From assembly GCA_963643205.1 (NCBI GenBank), contig CAVIJJ010000019.1:1-35836 (forward strand): a stretch of 35,836 bases of DNA, written 5' to 3'. The notes beneath the pieces were generated by a model. That model made no database searches. It was not told the DNA's origin and saw only the letters and a list, made by a program, of their open reading frames with translations. The position numbers and the translations under genes were made by a program. Below are positions 1-8,664 of the stretch, in pieces; the stretch's first letter is position 1; each line of letters opens with the position of its first letter. The DNA comes from Phil1 sp963643205. Lineage in GTDB: Bacteria; Bacillota; Clostridia; Christensenellales; CAG-138.

Positions 1-19
1 TATTCAGGTGCTTTTTATT

Positions 20-110
20 TGGCGCAGAGAAAGGGATTTGAACCCTTGTTACGGTTCCCCGTAAACACGATTTCCAATCGTGCGCCTTCAGCCAGCTCAG
101 CCATCTCTGC
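20..110 (-). tRNA. tRNA-Ser (anticodon GGA)
   Basis: Read on the minus strand this folds as a class II (long variable arm) tRNA. A 7-bp acceptor stem pairs GCAGAGA with TCTCTGC, then comes discriminator G and an encoded CCA. A 5-bp anticodon stem (CACGA/TCGTG) encloses the loop TTGGAAA, so the anticodon is GGA (plus positions 73-75), reading UCC and UCU serine codons. The T-arm GGTTCAAATCC is present, and the extended variable arm is typical of tRNA-Ser. It has its own promoter just upstream. Confidence 0.96.
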
Positions 111-123
111 AAGCCGCTTAGAT

Positions 124-152
124 ATAATACACCATTTCGTTTGCCTTTGCAA
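124..152 (-). promoter_or_regulatory. Promoter of tRNA-Ser
   Basis: On minus: -35 TTGCAA (plus 147-152), 17-base spacer, -10 TATTAT (plus 124-129). The predicted start falls a few bases before the mature tRNA 5' end at 110. Confidence 0.7.
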
Positions 153-201
153 GTAAAATTTGCTTATCGGGCACAAAAAGGTGATTGCGCGGCAGTATGT
201 T

Positions 202-1407
202 TTACCCCTTCAGCCTGCGGCAAAGATATGCCTTGAGCTGCTCAACGCTGTCTGCGGCGCTGCCGCTAAGCTTGGCACTGCCCTGCGCGGAGTCATCCCT
301 GCCGCCGCCCTTGCCGCCGAAGAGCGCGTTTACGGCCTGTATAAGCTCGCGCATGCTCAATCCGACGTCGCTTGAGCGCGCCACGCGGTAGCTTAGGTTT
401 TCACCCTTCTGCGCAAGCACCACGGCAACCGTGCCGCCCATGGCGCAAAGCTTTTCGCAAAGGAAGCCAAGCTCGTTCGCTTCAAGCCCATCCTCAAGCG
501 TTACCACGGCGCGTACCCCGCCGCATACCTCGGCATTTGAACAAAGCTCGTTCGCGCGGTAAGCAAGCAGCATGTCCGTGCGCCTTTTAAGCTCTCTCTT
601 TAACGCGGAAAGTTCATCGCCCTGCTTTATAACCGCGTCAACGGCCTTATCCGCGCCTGTGCTGAACCTGCGGGCAATCGCGTCCATGCGCGTGCCGTCC
701 TGCTGCATTGATTTAACGGCCCTCATGCCGCATACAAAGCTTATTCTTACGCCGCCCTTATAGTTCATGTGCGAAAGTATTTTTAATACGCCAACCTGAC
801 CCGCGCTTGGGCAGTGCGTGCCGCAGCAGGTGCAGGAATCCACACCTCCCGCGTACACAACGGTTATCTCGCCCTTTAAGCCCTTGGCCTTTTTGCGAAT
901 TTCTATTGTTTCGTATTCTTCGGGTGTAATCGTTATTGTGCGGGTTGGCTCATCGCGCTGTATCGCCTCGTTTACTTTAAGCTCAAGCTCGGCTATCTGC
1001 TCGGAAGAAAGCGGCTTATCAAAGTCCACCGTAACAACGTCATCCGCCATGTGAAAACCAACGTTTGTGCAGCCGAACATGCTGTGCGCAAGGCCGGAAA
1101 GCATATGCTCTCCCGTGTGCTGCTGGGTGTGGTCAAGGCGCACCTGCTCATCCGCCTTAACCTGAACGGTTTTGCCTGTATCAAGCGCCCTGTCGCAGCG
1201 GTGCCAAATTTCGCCCGCGTCCTCGCGCGCGTGGGTGCAGCGCGCCGTGTCAATGTATCCGGTGTCGCTCAGCTGGCCGCCACCCTCGGGATAAATGGCC
1301 GTGCGGTCAAGCAATATGTCGAATGTGCCGTCCGCGTTGGCGCGGCAGTCCAGCACCTTGGCCTCGCACTGCGTGCAGCCGTTTTGATGATACAGTTTAG
1401 CGGTCAT
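202..1407 (-). CDS. AlaX-type alanyl-tRNA editing protein with DHHA1 domain
   Basis: Free-standing homologue of the alanyl-tRNA synthetase editing domain; the family hydrolyses Ser- or Gly-tRNA(Ala) in trans in the cytoplasm. The N-terminal part carries DRTAIYPEGGGQLSD, typical of the AlaRS second-additional domain, and the two zinc pairs: H93 and H97 in DHTQQHTGEH, C194 and H198 in CCGTH. The C-terminal third (about 250-401) resembles DHHA1, ending near FGGKGGGRDDSAQGS, so this is the long AlaX form. I chose the start at MTAKLYHQ because GGAGG lies 5 bases before that ATG; an ATG 12 codons upstream has no such site. Length 401 residues. It is transcribed toward the tRNA-Ser gene with no clear terminator between them. 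Family assignment is firm; substrate preference is inferred. Confidence 0.93.
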   Translation of the reverse strand: MTAKLYHQNGCTQCEAKVLDCRANADGTFDILLDRTAIYPEGGGQLSDTGYIDTARCTHAREDAGEIWHRCDRALDTGKTVQVKADEQVRLDHTQQHTGEHMLSGLAHSMFGCTNVGFHMADDVVTVDFDKPLSSEQIAELELKVNEAIQRDEPTRTITITPEEYETIEIRKKAKGLKGEITVVYAGGVDSCTCCGTHCPSAGQVGVLKILSHMNYKGGVRISFVCGMRAVKSMQQDGTRMDAIARRFSTGADKAVDAVIKQGDELSALKRELKRRTDMLLAYRANELCSNAEVCGGVRAVVTLEDGLEANELGFLCEKLCAMGGTVAVVLAQKGENLSYRVARSSDVGLSMRELIQAVNALFGGKGGGRDDSAQGSAKLSGSAADSVEQLKAYLCRRLKG

Positions 1408-1437
1408 GATAGCCTCCGGGAATACGTAAAATATATT

Positions 1438-1465
1438 TTGCATTATACCATAGCCGTGATATAAA
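1438..1465 (+). promoter_or_regulatory. Candidate promoter of the M3 peptidase gene
   Basis: TTGCAT (1438-1443), 16-base spacer, TATAAA (1460-1465), about 55 bases before the start codon. It shares bases with the divergent AlaX promoter, so the two may compete for polymerase. Confidence 0.35.
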
Positions 1466-1470
1466 ATAAA
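1442..1470 (-). promoter_or_regulatory. Promoter of the AlaX gene (extended -10)
   Basis: Minus strand TGGTATAAT (plus 1442-1450) is an extended -10. The -35 candidate TTTATT at 17 bases is weak. It overlaps a plausible promoter for the divergent peptidase gene. Confidence 0.55.
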
Positions 1471-1519
1471 GAAAAGCCGATTAAGGCGCTTTTACACAAC
1501 ATAAAAAAGGAGCATGCTT

Positions 1520-3217
1520 ATGAAGTTCAGCGAATATGAATACAAAAGACCGGATTTTGAACAGCTGAAGAACCGTCAGCTTAAGCTGATAGAGGAACTG
1601 AACGGCGCGAAAAGCTTTGAACAGGCGGAGGAAACCTATATGGCGTCCGAAAAGCTTAACCGTTCCGTTGAAACAATGTATACGCTTGCCTCAATCCGCT
1701 TTACGCTCAATACAGCGGACGAATTCTATAAGGCGGAGCAGGAATACTGGGACGAAACCCTGCCTCTTCTTTCGGAACTTGGCGTTAAGATGAGCGCGGC
1801 TCTGCTCGCGTCTCCTTTTAAGAATGATTTTGAAAAGAAATACGGCCAAATGCTTATTAAAAACGCGGAGCTTGCCGTAAAGAGGATGACGCCGGAGCTT
1901 GTGCCGCTTATGCAGGAAGAAAACAAGCTTGTAAGCGAATACAATGCCCTCACCGCCGGCATGAGCGTAAGCTACCAGGGCGAGGAGTGCAATAACTACG
2001 GCCTGCTTAAATTCATGGAAAGCAAGGATAGGGATATTCGCCGCGGCGCGTTCCACGCGTGGGCCGGTTGGTTTGCCGATAATGAGCAAAAGCTTGGCGA
2101 TATTTACGATAAGCTTGTGCATCTTAGGAACAAAATGGGCAAGCTCATGGGCTTTAATACGTTTACCCCGCTCGGATACATGAACATGGGCCGCATGGAC
2201 TATACCTCAAAGGAGGTTGCCAAATATCGCGACCAGGTCGTTAAATATATCGTGCCCGTGTGTACGGAGCTTCACAAGCGCCAGGCAAAGCGCCTTGGTA
2301 TAGAAAAGCTCAGCTACTTTGACGAAAAGCTGCTTTTCACAAGCGGCAACGCGGACCCGATAGGCGACAGAGATTTTATGGTGGACGCGGCGAACAAAAT
2401 GTACCACGAGATGAGCAAGGAAACGGGCGAGTTCTTCGACTTTATGCGCGAGCATGAGCTGATGGATCTTGATACCCGCCCCAATAAGGCCGTAGGCGGA
2501 TACTGCACGTTTATCGCGGACTATAATTCTCCCTATATATTCTCTAACTTCAATGGTTCCGCGGCGGATGTGGGCGTGCTTACGCACGAGGCGGGCCACG
2601 CGTTTGAGGCGTTTACCGCGAGCAGCCATCAGCCTTTGGCGGAATATTGCTGGAGCACCAGCGAGGTTAACGAAATTCACTCAATGTCCATGGAATTCTT
2701 TGCTTATCCGTGGCTTGAGCTGTTCTTTGGCGCGGGCGTTACAAAGCACCGCTATGCCCACATGATGGAGGCGCTTACGTTTATACCTTACGGCTGCTGC
2801 GTGGACGAATATCAGCACATAGTGTATGAAAATCCCGATCTCACGCCCGATGAGCGCACCGCCGCGTGGAAGGAGCTTGAAAAGAAGTATATGCCCGATC
2901 GTGACTACGACGGCGTGGAGATAATGGAAAAGGGCGGATTCTGGATGCAGAAGCTGCATATATTCACGTCCCCATTCTATTATATCGATTACACTCTCGC
3001 CTCAATGGGCGCGTTTGAGTTCTTTGGCCGCATGCAGCAGGATAAGGAGCAGGCCTGGAAGGATTATTACACGCTCTGCTGTGCCGGCGGCAGCCTGCCG
3101 TATCTCAGCCTGCTTAAGCTTGCGCACCTTTCGAATCCCTTTGAGGAAGGCACGGTGCAGCGCGCGATAGCCCCGCTTGTAAAGGCGCTTGATGAAATAG
3201 ACGATATGAATCTGTAA
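1520..3217 (+). CDS. M3 family oligoendopeptidase (PepF-like zinc peptidase)
   Basis: Zinc metallopeptidase that cleaves short peptides, normally in the cytoplasm. The catalytic motif HEAGH is at 356-360, and E385 lies 25 residues after the second histidine, as expected for the third zinc ligand of family M3. There is no signal peptide. Of two in-frame ATGs, I chose the second: AAGGAG at 1507-1512 is 7 bases before it but only 1 base before the first. The product is 565 residues, typical of the M3B oligoendopeptidase group (about 560-600). It is monocistronic and convergent with icd, separated by a strong hairpin terminator. The physiological substrate is unknown. Confidence 0.95.
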   Translation: MKFSEYEYKRPDFEQLKNRQLKLIEELNGAKSFEQAEETYMASEKLNRSVETMYTLASIRFTLNTADEFYKAEQEYWDETLPLLSELGVKMSAALLASPFKNDFEKKYGQMLIKNAELAVKRMTPELVPLMQEENKLVSEYNALTAGMSVSYQGEECNNYGLLKFMESKDRDIRRGAFHAWAGWFADNEQKLGDIYDKLVHLRNKMGKLMGFNTFTPLGYMNMGRMDYTSKEVAKYRDQVVKYIVPVCTELHKRQAKRLGIEKLSYFDEKLLFTSGNADPIGDRDFMVDAANKMYHEMSKETGEFFDFMREHELMDLDTRPNKAVGGYCTFIADYNSPYIFSNFNGSAADVGVLTHEAGHAFEAFTASSHQPLAEYCWSTSEVNEIHSMSMEFFAYPWLELFFGAGVTKHRYAHMMEALTFIPYGCCVDEYQHIVYENPDLTPDERTAAWKELEKKYMPDRDYDGVEIMEKGGFWMQKLHIFTSPFYYIDYTLASMGAFEFFGRMQQDKEQAWKDYYTLCCAGGSLPYLSLLKLAHLSNPFEEGTVQRAIAPLVKALDEIDDMNL

Positions 3218-3231
3218 AACCAATATTAACT

Positions 3232-3268
3232 AAAAAAACGGAGCCGGGGAGTTGTCCCCGGCTCCTTT
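3232..3268. terminator. Hairpin terminator between convergent peptidase and icd
   Basis: An 11-bp perfect stem (3240-3250 with 3255-3265) has the loop GTTG. On minus it is followed by a run of seven T (plus 3232-3238), so it mainly ends the cit-acn-icd transcript. On plus it has only TTT, so it is a weaker stop for the peptidase mRNA. Confidence 0.88.
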
Positions 3269-3289
3269 AAGTATGCCGCGAGTTAATAA

Positions 3290-4510
3290 TTACGCAAGCT
3301 TAGCGGAAAGACGCTCCGCAACCGCATCGAGGAAGCCCTCGGAGCTTACTGCGGTGGCCTTGAAGCCGGGCTCTACCAGGTTTACAAGGTCCTTGGTCAT
3401 TATGCCGTCGTTAAGGGTATCGAAGCAGGCCTCTTCAAGCTTTTCGCCGAACTTTACAAGCTCCGGCAGGTTGTCCAGCTCACCGCGCTTCTTGAACGCG
3501 CCGGACCAGGCGAATATGGTGGCCATGGAGTTGGTGGAGGTGGATTCACCCTTAAGGTGCTTATAGTAGTGCTTGGTAACGGTGCCGTGGGCGGCCTCAA
3601 ACTCATAATTTCCGTCCGGGGAAACGAGTACGGAGGTCATCATGGCAAGGGATCCGAAGGCGGTGGATACCATGTCGCTCATAACGTCGCCGTCGTAGTT
3701 CTTGCAGGCCCAGATGTAGCCGCCCTTGGAGCGGATGACGCGGGCAACGGCGTCGTCTATAAGGGTGTAGAAATAGGTTATGCCCAGCTTCTCGAACTGC
3801 TCTTTGTAGCCCTTCTCAAACTCCTCTTCAAATACCTTCTTGAATTCACCGTCGTAAATCTTGGCGATGGTATCCTTGGTGGAGAACCAAAGATCCTGCT
3901 TGGTATCTATGGCGTACTGGAAGCAGGCCTTAGCGAAGGAGCGGATGGAGCTTTCCTTGTTGTGAGCGCCCTGCCATACGGCGGGTCCGTTAACCTTCTG
4001 AACGGTAAGGGTTTTCTCTTCGCCGGTAATGTCGCTCTTGTAGGTCATGGTGCAAACGCCGGGGTCGGTAGTGTACATATCAACGGACTTGTACACGTCG
4101 CCATAAGCGTGACGGGCGATGGTTATGGGCTTCTCCCAGTTCTTTACAACCGGCTTTATGGCGGGGATGCAAATGGGGGTGCGGAACACGGTGCCGTCAA
4201 GTATGGAGCGAATGGTGCCGTTGGGGCTCTTCCACATCTCGGTCAGCTCGGGGTACTCGATCATGCGCTGCTTGTTGGGGGTGATGGTGGCGCACTTTAC
4301 GCCTACGCCGTACTTCTTGTTGGCATTGGCGGCGTCTATGGTTACCTGGTCCTTGGTGGCGTTGCGGTTGAGCAAGCCCAGGTCATAGTACTCGGTTTTA
4401 AGATCAACATAGGGAAGAATCAGCTTATCCTTTATCATTTTCCAAAGGATTCGCGTCATTTCGTCGCCGTCCATCTCTACCAGCGGGGTTGTCATTTTTA
4501 TCTTTTCCAT
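3290..4510 (-). CDS. icd: Isocitrate dehydrogenase (NADP+), eukaryotic-like subfamily
   Basis: Interconverts isocitrate and 2-oxoglutarate plus CO2 with NADP(H). At 406 residues the whole protein matches the homodimeric eukaryotic-type NADP-IDH. Recognisable stretches are PLVEMDGDEMTRI at the N-terminus, CATITPNKQR, the substrate-binding loop SPNGTIRSILDGTVFR, and FEAAHGTVTKHY near the nucleotide site. GGAGA precedes the ATG by 5 bases. It is the last gene of the minus-strand citrate operon, 37 bases after aconitase, and is followed by a strong terminator. With the preceding gene it links citrate to 2-oxoglutarate and so to glutamate. The net direction in vivo cannot be read from sequence. 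Confidence 0.97.
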   Translation of the reverse strand: MEKIKMTTPLVEMDGDEMTRILWKMIKDKLILPYVDLKTEYYDLGLLNRNATKDQVTIDAANANKKYGVGVKCATITPNKQRMIEYPELTEMWKSPNGTIRSILDGTVFRTPICIPAIKPVVKNWEKPITIARHAYGDVYKSVDMYTTDPGVCTMTYKSDITGEEKTLTVQKVNGPAVWQGAHNKESSIRSFAKACFQYAIDTKQDLWFSTKDTIAKIYDGEFKKVFEEEFEKGYKEQFEKLGITYFYTLIDDAVARVIRSKGGYIWACKNYDGDVMSDMVSTAFGSLAMMTSVLVSPDGNYEFEAAHGTVTKHYYKHLKGESTSTNSMATIFAWSGAFKKRGELDNLPELVKFGEKLEEACFDTLNDGIMTKDLVNLVEPGFKATAVSSEGFLDAVAERLSAKLA

Positions 4511-4547
4511 GATAATCTCCTCTTTCTTTGTCCTTTTTTGTTCAGCC

Positions 4548-6800
4548 TTACGCTTTGCCGTAACCGGCGGCGTAGTAGTTCATCAGGCAGCCTTCCTGAA
4601 GTATAAGCTTCTCGTCCGCGGTAAGGCCCTTGCAGTAAAGGGTAATGTCGTTAATCTTGCCGTCCTTGGTTATAACCTTGGCGGGAAGCTCCTCGGTGCC
4701 TTCGCCTATTGCCTTGCGTACGCCGGGGATGTATACCCAGTCGCCGTCCTCATAGTCAAACGCAACTTCTTTATCCATGGTGAAGGGAACAATACCCCAG
4801 TTGATGCAGTTGGAACGATAACGCTTGGTGGCGTACTCGTAGCAGATGTTCGCGAAGCCGCCCAGAACCTTCTGGCAGGAAGCGGCCTGCTCACGCGCGG
4901 AACCGTCGCCGGGCTTGTTCGCGAATACGCAGGAGCCAACGCTGGTCTTCGCGGCATCGCCGCCAACCTTCTTAAGGGCTTCAAGCACTTCCTCGGGAGT
5001 GCTGCCGGCCTCCCTGGCCTCCTCAAGTGCGCGAACGGCCTTGGCACGGCCAACGTATTCGGGAACGCGGCGGGAGAGGGCGAACTCGGAAAGTCCTATG
5101 GGGTTGGAGCGGTAGCTGGAGGTTTCACCGGAAGGAATAAGCTCGTCGGTGGTGGTTACGGGGTCGTGTATAACGGCGCAGAGCTTAACCAGCAGGTCTT
5201 CCTCAAGGTGCGGCATCTGCGGCCAGTCCTTAATGTTGGGACCGTAGCGAAGCTCTACGGAAGGATCGGCCTTGCCGAAGCCCTCGTAGCAGCGCTTTTC
5301 GTAAACGCTTCCGTCGTACTTATACTCAAATTCGGGTACTTCGTAATCCATATCGGTAGCGGCGGTGATAACGCCCTTGTTGGCGGCGGTAGCGGCTATG
5401 GAACGGGCGTCCATAAGGGCTACTGCGGAAATCTGGCCGTTGCCGGGTTTGCTGCCTTCGCGGTTGGCAAAGTTGCGGGTCGCGTGGCGGATGGAGAGAG
5501 CGTTGTTGGCGGGAGTGTCGCCCGCGCCGAAGCAGGGGCCGCAGAACGCGGGCTTAAGCACGCAGCCGGCTTCCATAAGCTTTACGGAGGTGCCGTCCCT
5601 GGTTATGGCCAGGCTTATGGGGGTGGAGGAGGGGTATACGGACATATTGAAGTAGCCGTTGCCTATGCTCTTGCCGTCCAGTATTGCGGCGGCCTCAACT
5701 ATGTTTTCATACATGCCGCCGGAGCAGCCCACTATAACGCCCTGGTCGCAGGTAACCTTGCCGTCCACTATGTTGCGGCGCAGGTCCATCGTTACCTTGC
5801 CGCCAAGCTGCTTGTTGCAGTCGGCTTCAATCTTTGAAAGGATGCCCTCGGGATCAGCCTGCAGCTCCTTGATGGTGTAAGCCTTGGAGGGATGGAAGGG
5901 CAGGGCGATCATGCACTCAACCTTGGAAAGGTCAATGTGAACAACCGCGTCGTAGTAAGCGCCTTCCTCGGGCTTCATCTCACAAAAGTCCTCGGGACGG
6001 CCGATTGTTTCATAATACTTCCTGGTAGTCGCGTCGGTCTCCCAAATGGAGCTGAGGCAGGAAGTTTCGGTGGTCATAACGTCTATGCCAATGCGGTAGT
6101 CGCTGGAAAGCTCCTTAACGCCGGGGCCTACGAACTCAAGAACCTTGTTCTTTACGTCGCCGTTGGGGAAGGTTGCCGCGACAAGCGCTATGGCAACGTC
6201 CTGGGGGCCTACGCCGCGGCGGGGCTTACCATCGAGATATACCATAACCACCTGGGGAGCATCAACATCATAGGTGTTGCTGAGCAGCTGTTTCGCAAGC
6301 TCGCCGCCGCCTTCGCCTATGCCCATGGTGCCGTAGCTGCCGTAGCGGGTGTGGCTGTCGGAACCGAGAATCATGGCGCCGCACTTGGCAAGGCGCTCAC
6401 GGGCGTACTGGTGGATAACGGCCTGGTTGGCGGGAACGTATATTCCGCCGTACTTCTTGGCAGCGGAAAGACCAAAGGCGTGGTCATCCTCGTTGATGGT
6501 GCCGCCAACGGCGCAAAGGCTGTTGTGGCAGTTGGTCATCGCGTAGGGGATGGGGAATTCCTTCAGGCCGGAGGCCTTGGCGGTCTGAATTATGCCAACG
6601 AAGGTAATGTCGTGGGATACGAGCGCATCAAACTTAATGCGCATCTTCTTGGGATCGGTGCCCTTGTCATGGGCGCGCATAATCTTGTACGCCATGGTCT
6701 TTTCACGGGCCTGGTCGGGCGCCTCAACGCCCTGGGCTTCGGTCGCGAATACAGGCTTGCCGCCAAGATAATACGCGCCTTTTTTAATCACTTCTACCAT
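4548..6800 (-). CDS. Aconitase family hydratase (probable aconitate hydratase)
   Basis: Iron-sulfur hydratase of the aconitase superfamily, expected to isomerise citrate and isocitrate in the cytoplasm. The three cysteine ligands of a [4Fe-4S] cluster are present: C359 in VGCSGG, and C420 and C423 in CGPCFG. Other landmarks are GSDSHTRYGSYGTMGIGEGG (about 145-165) and the C-terminal swivelling domain after about residue 580. The 750-residue length and the divergent active-site region (AVALMDARSIAATAA) resemble the poorly characterised group often named only hydratase, like E. coli YbhJ, more than classical AcnA or AcnB. GGAGGA precedes the ATG. Placement directly before icd and after six cit genes strongly favours real aconitase function. 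I leave the symbol blank because subfamily naming is unsettled. Confidence 0.9.
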   Translation of the reverse strand: MVEVIKKGAYYLGGKPVFATEAQGVEAPDQAREKTMAYKIMRAHDKGTDPKKMRIKFDALVSHDITFVGIIQTAKASGLKEFPIPYAMTNCHNSLCAVGGTINEDDHAFGLSAAKKYGGIYVPANQAVIHQYARERLAKCGAMILGSDSHTRYGSYGTMGIGEGGGELAKQLLSNTYDVDAPQVVMVYLDGKPRRGVGPQDVAIALVAATFPNGDVKNKVLEFVGPGVKELSSDYRIGIDVMTTETSCLSSIWETDATTRKYYETIGRPEDFCEMKPEEGAYYDAVVHIDLSKVECMIALPFHPSKAYTIKELQADPEGILSKIEADCNKQLGGKVTMDLRRNIVDGKVTCDQGVIVGCSGGMYENIVEAAAILDGKSIGNGYFNMSVYPSSTPISLAITRDGTSVKLMEAGCVLKPAFCGPCFGAGDTPANNALSIRHATRNFANREGSKPGNGQISAVALMDARSIAATAANKGVITAATDMDYEVPEFEYKYDGSVYEKRCYEGFGKADPSVELRYGPNIKDWPQMPHLEEDLLVKLCAVIHDPVTTTDELIPSGETSSYRSNPIGLSEFALSRRVPEYVGRAKAVRALEEAREAGSTPEEVLEALKKVGGDAAKTSVGSCVFANKPGDGSAREQAASCQKVLGGFANICYEYATKRYRSNCINWGIVPFTMDKEVAFDYEDGDWVYIPGVRKAIGEGTEELPAKVITKDGKINDITLYCKGLTADEKLILQEGCLMNYYAAGYGKA

Positions 6801-6850
6801 TTGACTTTCCTCCTATTGGGATTCTTTTTTTATTTTGAAAATCAGTTAAT

Positions 6851-7672
6851 TTATTGTTTTTTATCGCAAAGACGATAAAGAAAAATGCTTATTGCCAGCA
6901 AATCTGCCGATCCGCCCGGGCTTATGTGCCCGGCGATAAGAAGATCATCAAGCTCCTTTGCGCCCTGCAGTGAAAAATTGTTTATAAGCTTTGCGGCCTC
7001 CGCTTTCACAAGCGCGGAGCCTTCCTCGCCGGCGCGGTTAAGAACGTTTGTATCCGTAACGTTTGCCATAAGCGAGAGCAGCGCCAGTATGTGTGCCTCG
7101 TTTTCGCAAAGCCCGCGCGAGAGCGCGTCCTTAAGCACGGGGTATCCGTATTGCGCAACGCTTGCGAAGCCGCTTTCAGCCTCTCCGCGAACGCCGAACG
7201 CGCCGTATTTTTTGAATACCCTTTGTCCGTGGGTATCGCCGCTGCCGCATTCGCGGCCGCATATTCCGCGCGTCATCCTTGCGGACACGGCACAGAGTGA
7301 GGATACTGTTACGGGTTCATTCAGCGCCTCGGCTCTTCCTGCCGCGGCGCACAGTATGCCAAGCGAAAACAGCGCCCCTTTATGCGTATTCACGCCGCCG
7401 GTAGCCGCGTACATGGCCTTTTCCGCCTCCATGCCCGGGGCTCTTAACGATGCGAAAACATCCGCCTCATCCTTGTCGGCATTATCCATGCTCAATTGGG
7501 TCATAGCCTCAAAGTATGGCAGCAGCGCGTCCGCGCTTCGTATGAACATAGCGCGGTCCATGTCGCTGTGGGCTCCTGTGTTGGCCCTGTCCACCAAACC
7601 GGGCTTTGGCGTTGCGTTAACCTCGGCGATAAGCGCGCCGTGCGCCGTAAGAGCTATATCGTGCGCGCTCAT
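6851..7672 (-). CDS. citG: CitG, triphosphoribosyl-dephospho-CoA synthase
   Basis: Makes 2'-(5''-triphosphoribosyl)-3'-dephospho-CoA from ATP and dephospho-CoA, the precursor of the citrate lyase prosthetic group. The family signature near the N-terminus is ATPKPGLVDRANTGAHSDM (about 21-39), followed by conserved GVNTHKGALFSLG and GSGDTHG. Length is 273 residues, normal for free-standing CitG. The start ATG overlaps the citC stop by four bases (ATGA), and GGAGGAG inside the citC end serves as its binding site, so the two are translationally coupled. It is followed after 50 A/T-rich bases by the aconitase gene, with no hairpin between. Confidence 0.94.
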   Translation of the reverse strand: MSAHDIALTAHGALIAEVNATPKPGLVDRANTGAHSDMDRAMFIRSADALLPYFEAMTQLSMDNADKDEADVFASLRAPGMEAEKAMYAATGGVNTHKGALFSLGILCAAAGRAEALNEPVTVSSLCAVSARMTRGICGRECGSGDTHGQRVFKKYGAFGVRGEAESGFASVAQYGYPVLKDALSRGLCENEAHILALLSLMANVTDTNVLNRAGEEGSALVKAEAAKLINNFSLQGAKELDDLLIAGHISPGGSADLLAISIFLYRLCDKKQ

Positions 7673-8664
7673 TTGCTCTCCTCCATCGCGCGAATGTGCT
7701 CAATGGAGCTTTCCGGCAGCAGGGAGGAGCAATCCTCAAGCCTGCCGGCCTTTATAAGCTCACGAACGCGGGATGCGCTTATCGGCATACCATCGCTGCA
7801 TCTGCGCTCAATTACACGAACGTCTATACCCTTTTTGGGCAATGTATCAATCAGCGTTGCGTTATAAAGCGCCGTAAGCTCGTCGGTAGGCTCGCTGCCA
7901 ACGTAGCGCGCGGTTATGTTCAGCGCGGGGGCTATGCGTTCGGCGAATATGTTCGCGTCAAGCTCGGCGTATGTGCGCGAAACATCGGAAAGATCCTTTA
8001 TAAAATAGCTTGGGAACGTGGCGGAGGATATCATATACGGTCCCCCCGCAAGCACGCGCACGTTGCTCATGCCCGCGCAGGCGGCTTTGGCCATTTCAAG
8101 CCTGTCCGCGAACGGGAAGAAAGATTTGTCCTCTTCAACCACGAATACATACAGCCTTTCGTTTTCCTCGCTTGCCCGCTTAACCAGCTCAAGGTGCCCG
8201 AGCGTGAACGGGTTGCAGTTCATAACTATCGCCGCGGCCTCGCCGTCAAACACCTTCGCCTTTTCGCAGAAGCGCCGCACTCCGGCGCGGTCACTGTCGA
8301 GCAAAACGGCTTTTTTCGCCCGGCCCACGGTATAGAACGAAAGGCTTGTGAATATGCCCTCGTTCTCCGGCTTGGTGAAAAGAAACACGTGGCGGCGGCC
8401 AAGCATGTCAAGCTGCTCCCTAAGGTGCGTCATAAGCGTGCCTATAAGCCCCTCGCCGCGGTATTCCTCGCTTGCGGCAATGCATTTTATAACGTTGCCG
8501 TCAAATCCGCCCCCGGCCGCCATCTCATCGTTTATGAAAACGCCGGCGTAGTACTCAAGGCTGTCCGGCCTTAAGCCGAACGATTCAAGAAACCGTGTTA
8601 CCTGCTCCCTGCAGGATTTCAACGTCAGGGGCAGGGGACGAATTTCCGTATCGTTAAAGCTCAA
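7669..8664 (-). CDS. citC: CitC, [citrate (pro-3S)-lyase] ligase
   Basis: Acetylates the thiol of the prosthetic group on CitD with acetate and ATP, switching citrate lyase on. Two domains are visible: a GNAT-like N-terminal part with EYRGEGL at 67-73, and a nucleotidyltransferase part with NPFTLGH at 151-157 and ISASRVR at 295-301. That is the standard CitC arrangement at 331 residues. The start codon appears to be TTG, overlapping the citX stop (TTGA, plus 8661-8664). AAGGAGA sits 6 bases before it, which supports this choice. Confidence 0.96.
   Translation of the reverse strand: MSFNDTEIRPLPLTLKSCREQVTRFLESFGLRPDSLEYYAGVFINDEMAAGGGFDGNVIKCIAASEEYRGEGLIGTLMTHLREQLDMLGRRHVFLFTKPENEGIFTSLSFYTVGRAKKAVLLDSDRAGVRRFCEKAKVFDGEAAAIVMNCNPFTLGHLELVKRASEENERLYVFVVEEDKSFFPFADRLEMAKAACAGMSNVRVLAGGPYMISSATFPSYFIKDLSDVSRTYAELDANIFAERIAPALNITARYVGSEPTDELTALYNATLIDTLPKKGIDVRVIERRCSDGMPISASRVRELIKAGRLEDCSSLLPESSIEHIRAMEESK

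Noticed and set aside
4509..5837. A 442-codon open frame on plus, opposite the aconitase gene
   Set aside because: It is the complement of a recognised gene. Strongly expressed genes here avoid TTA, CTA and TCA, which leaves the opposite strand free of stops. The translation is low-complexity glycine, alanine and valine without family features.
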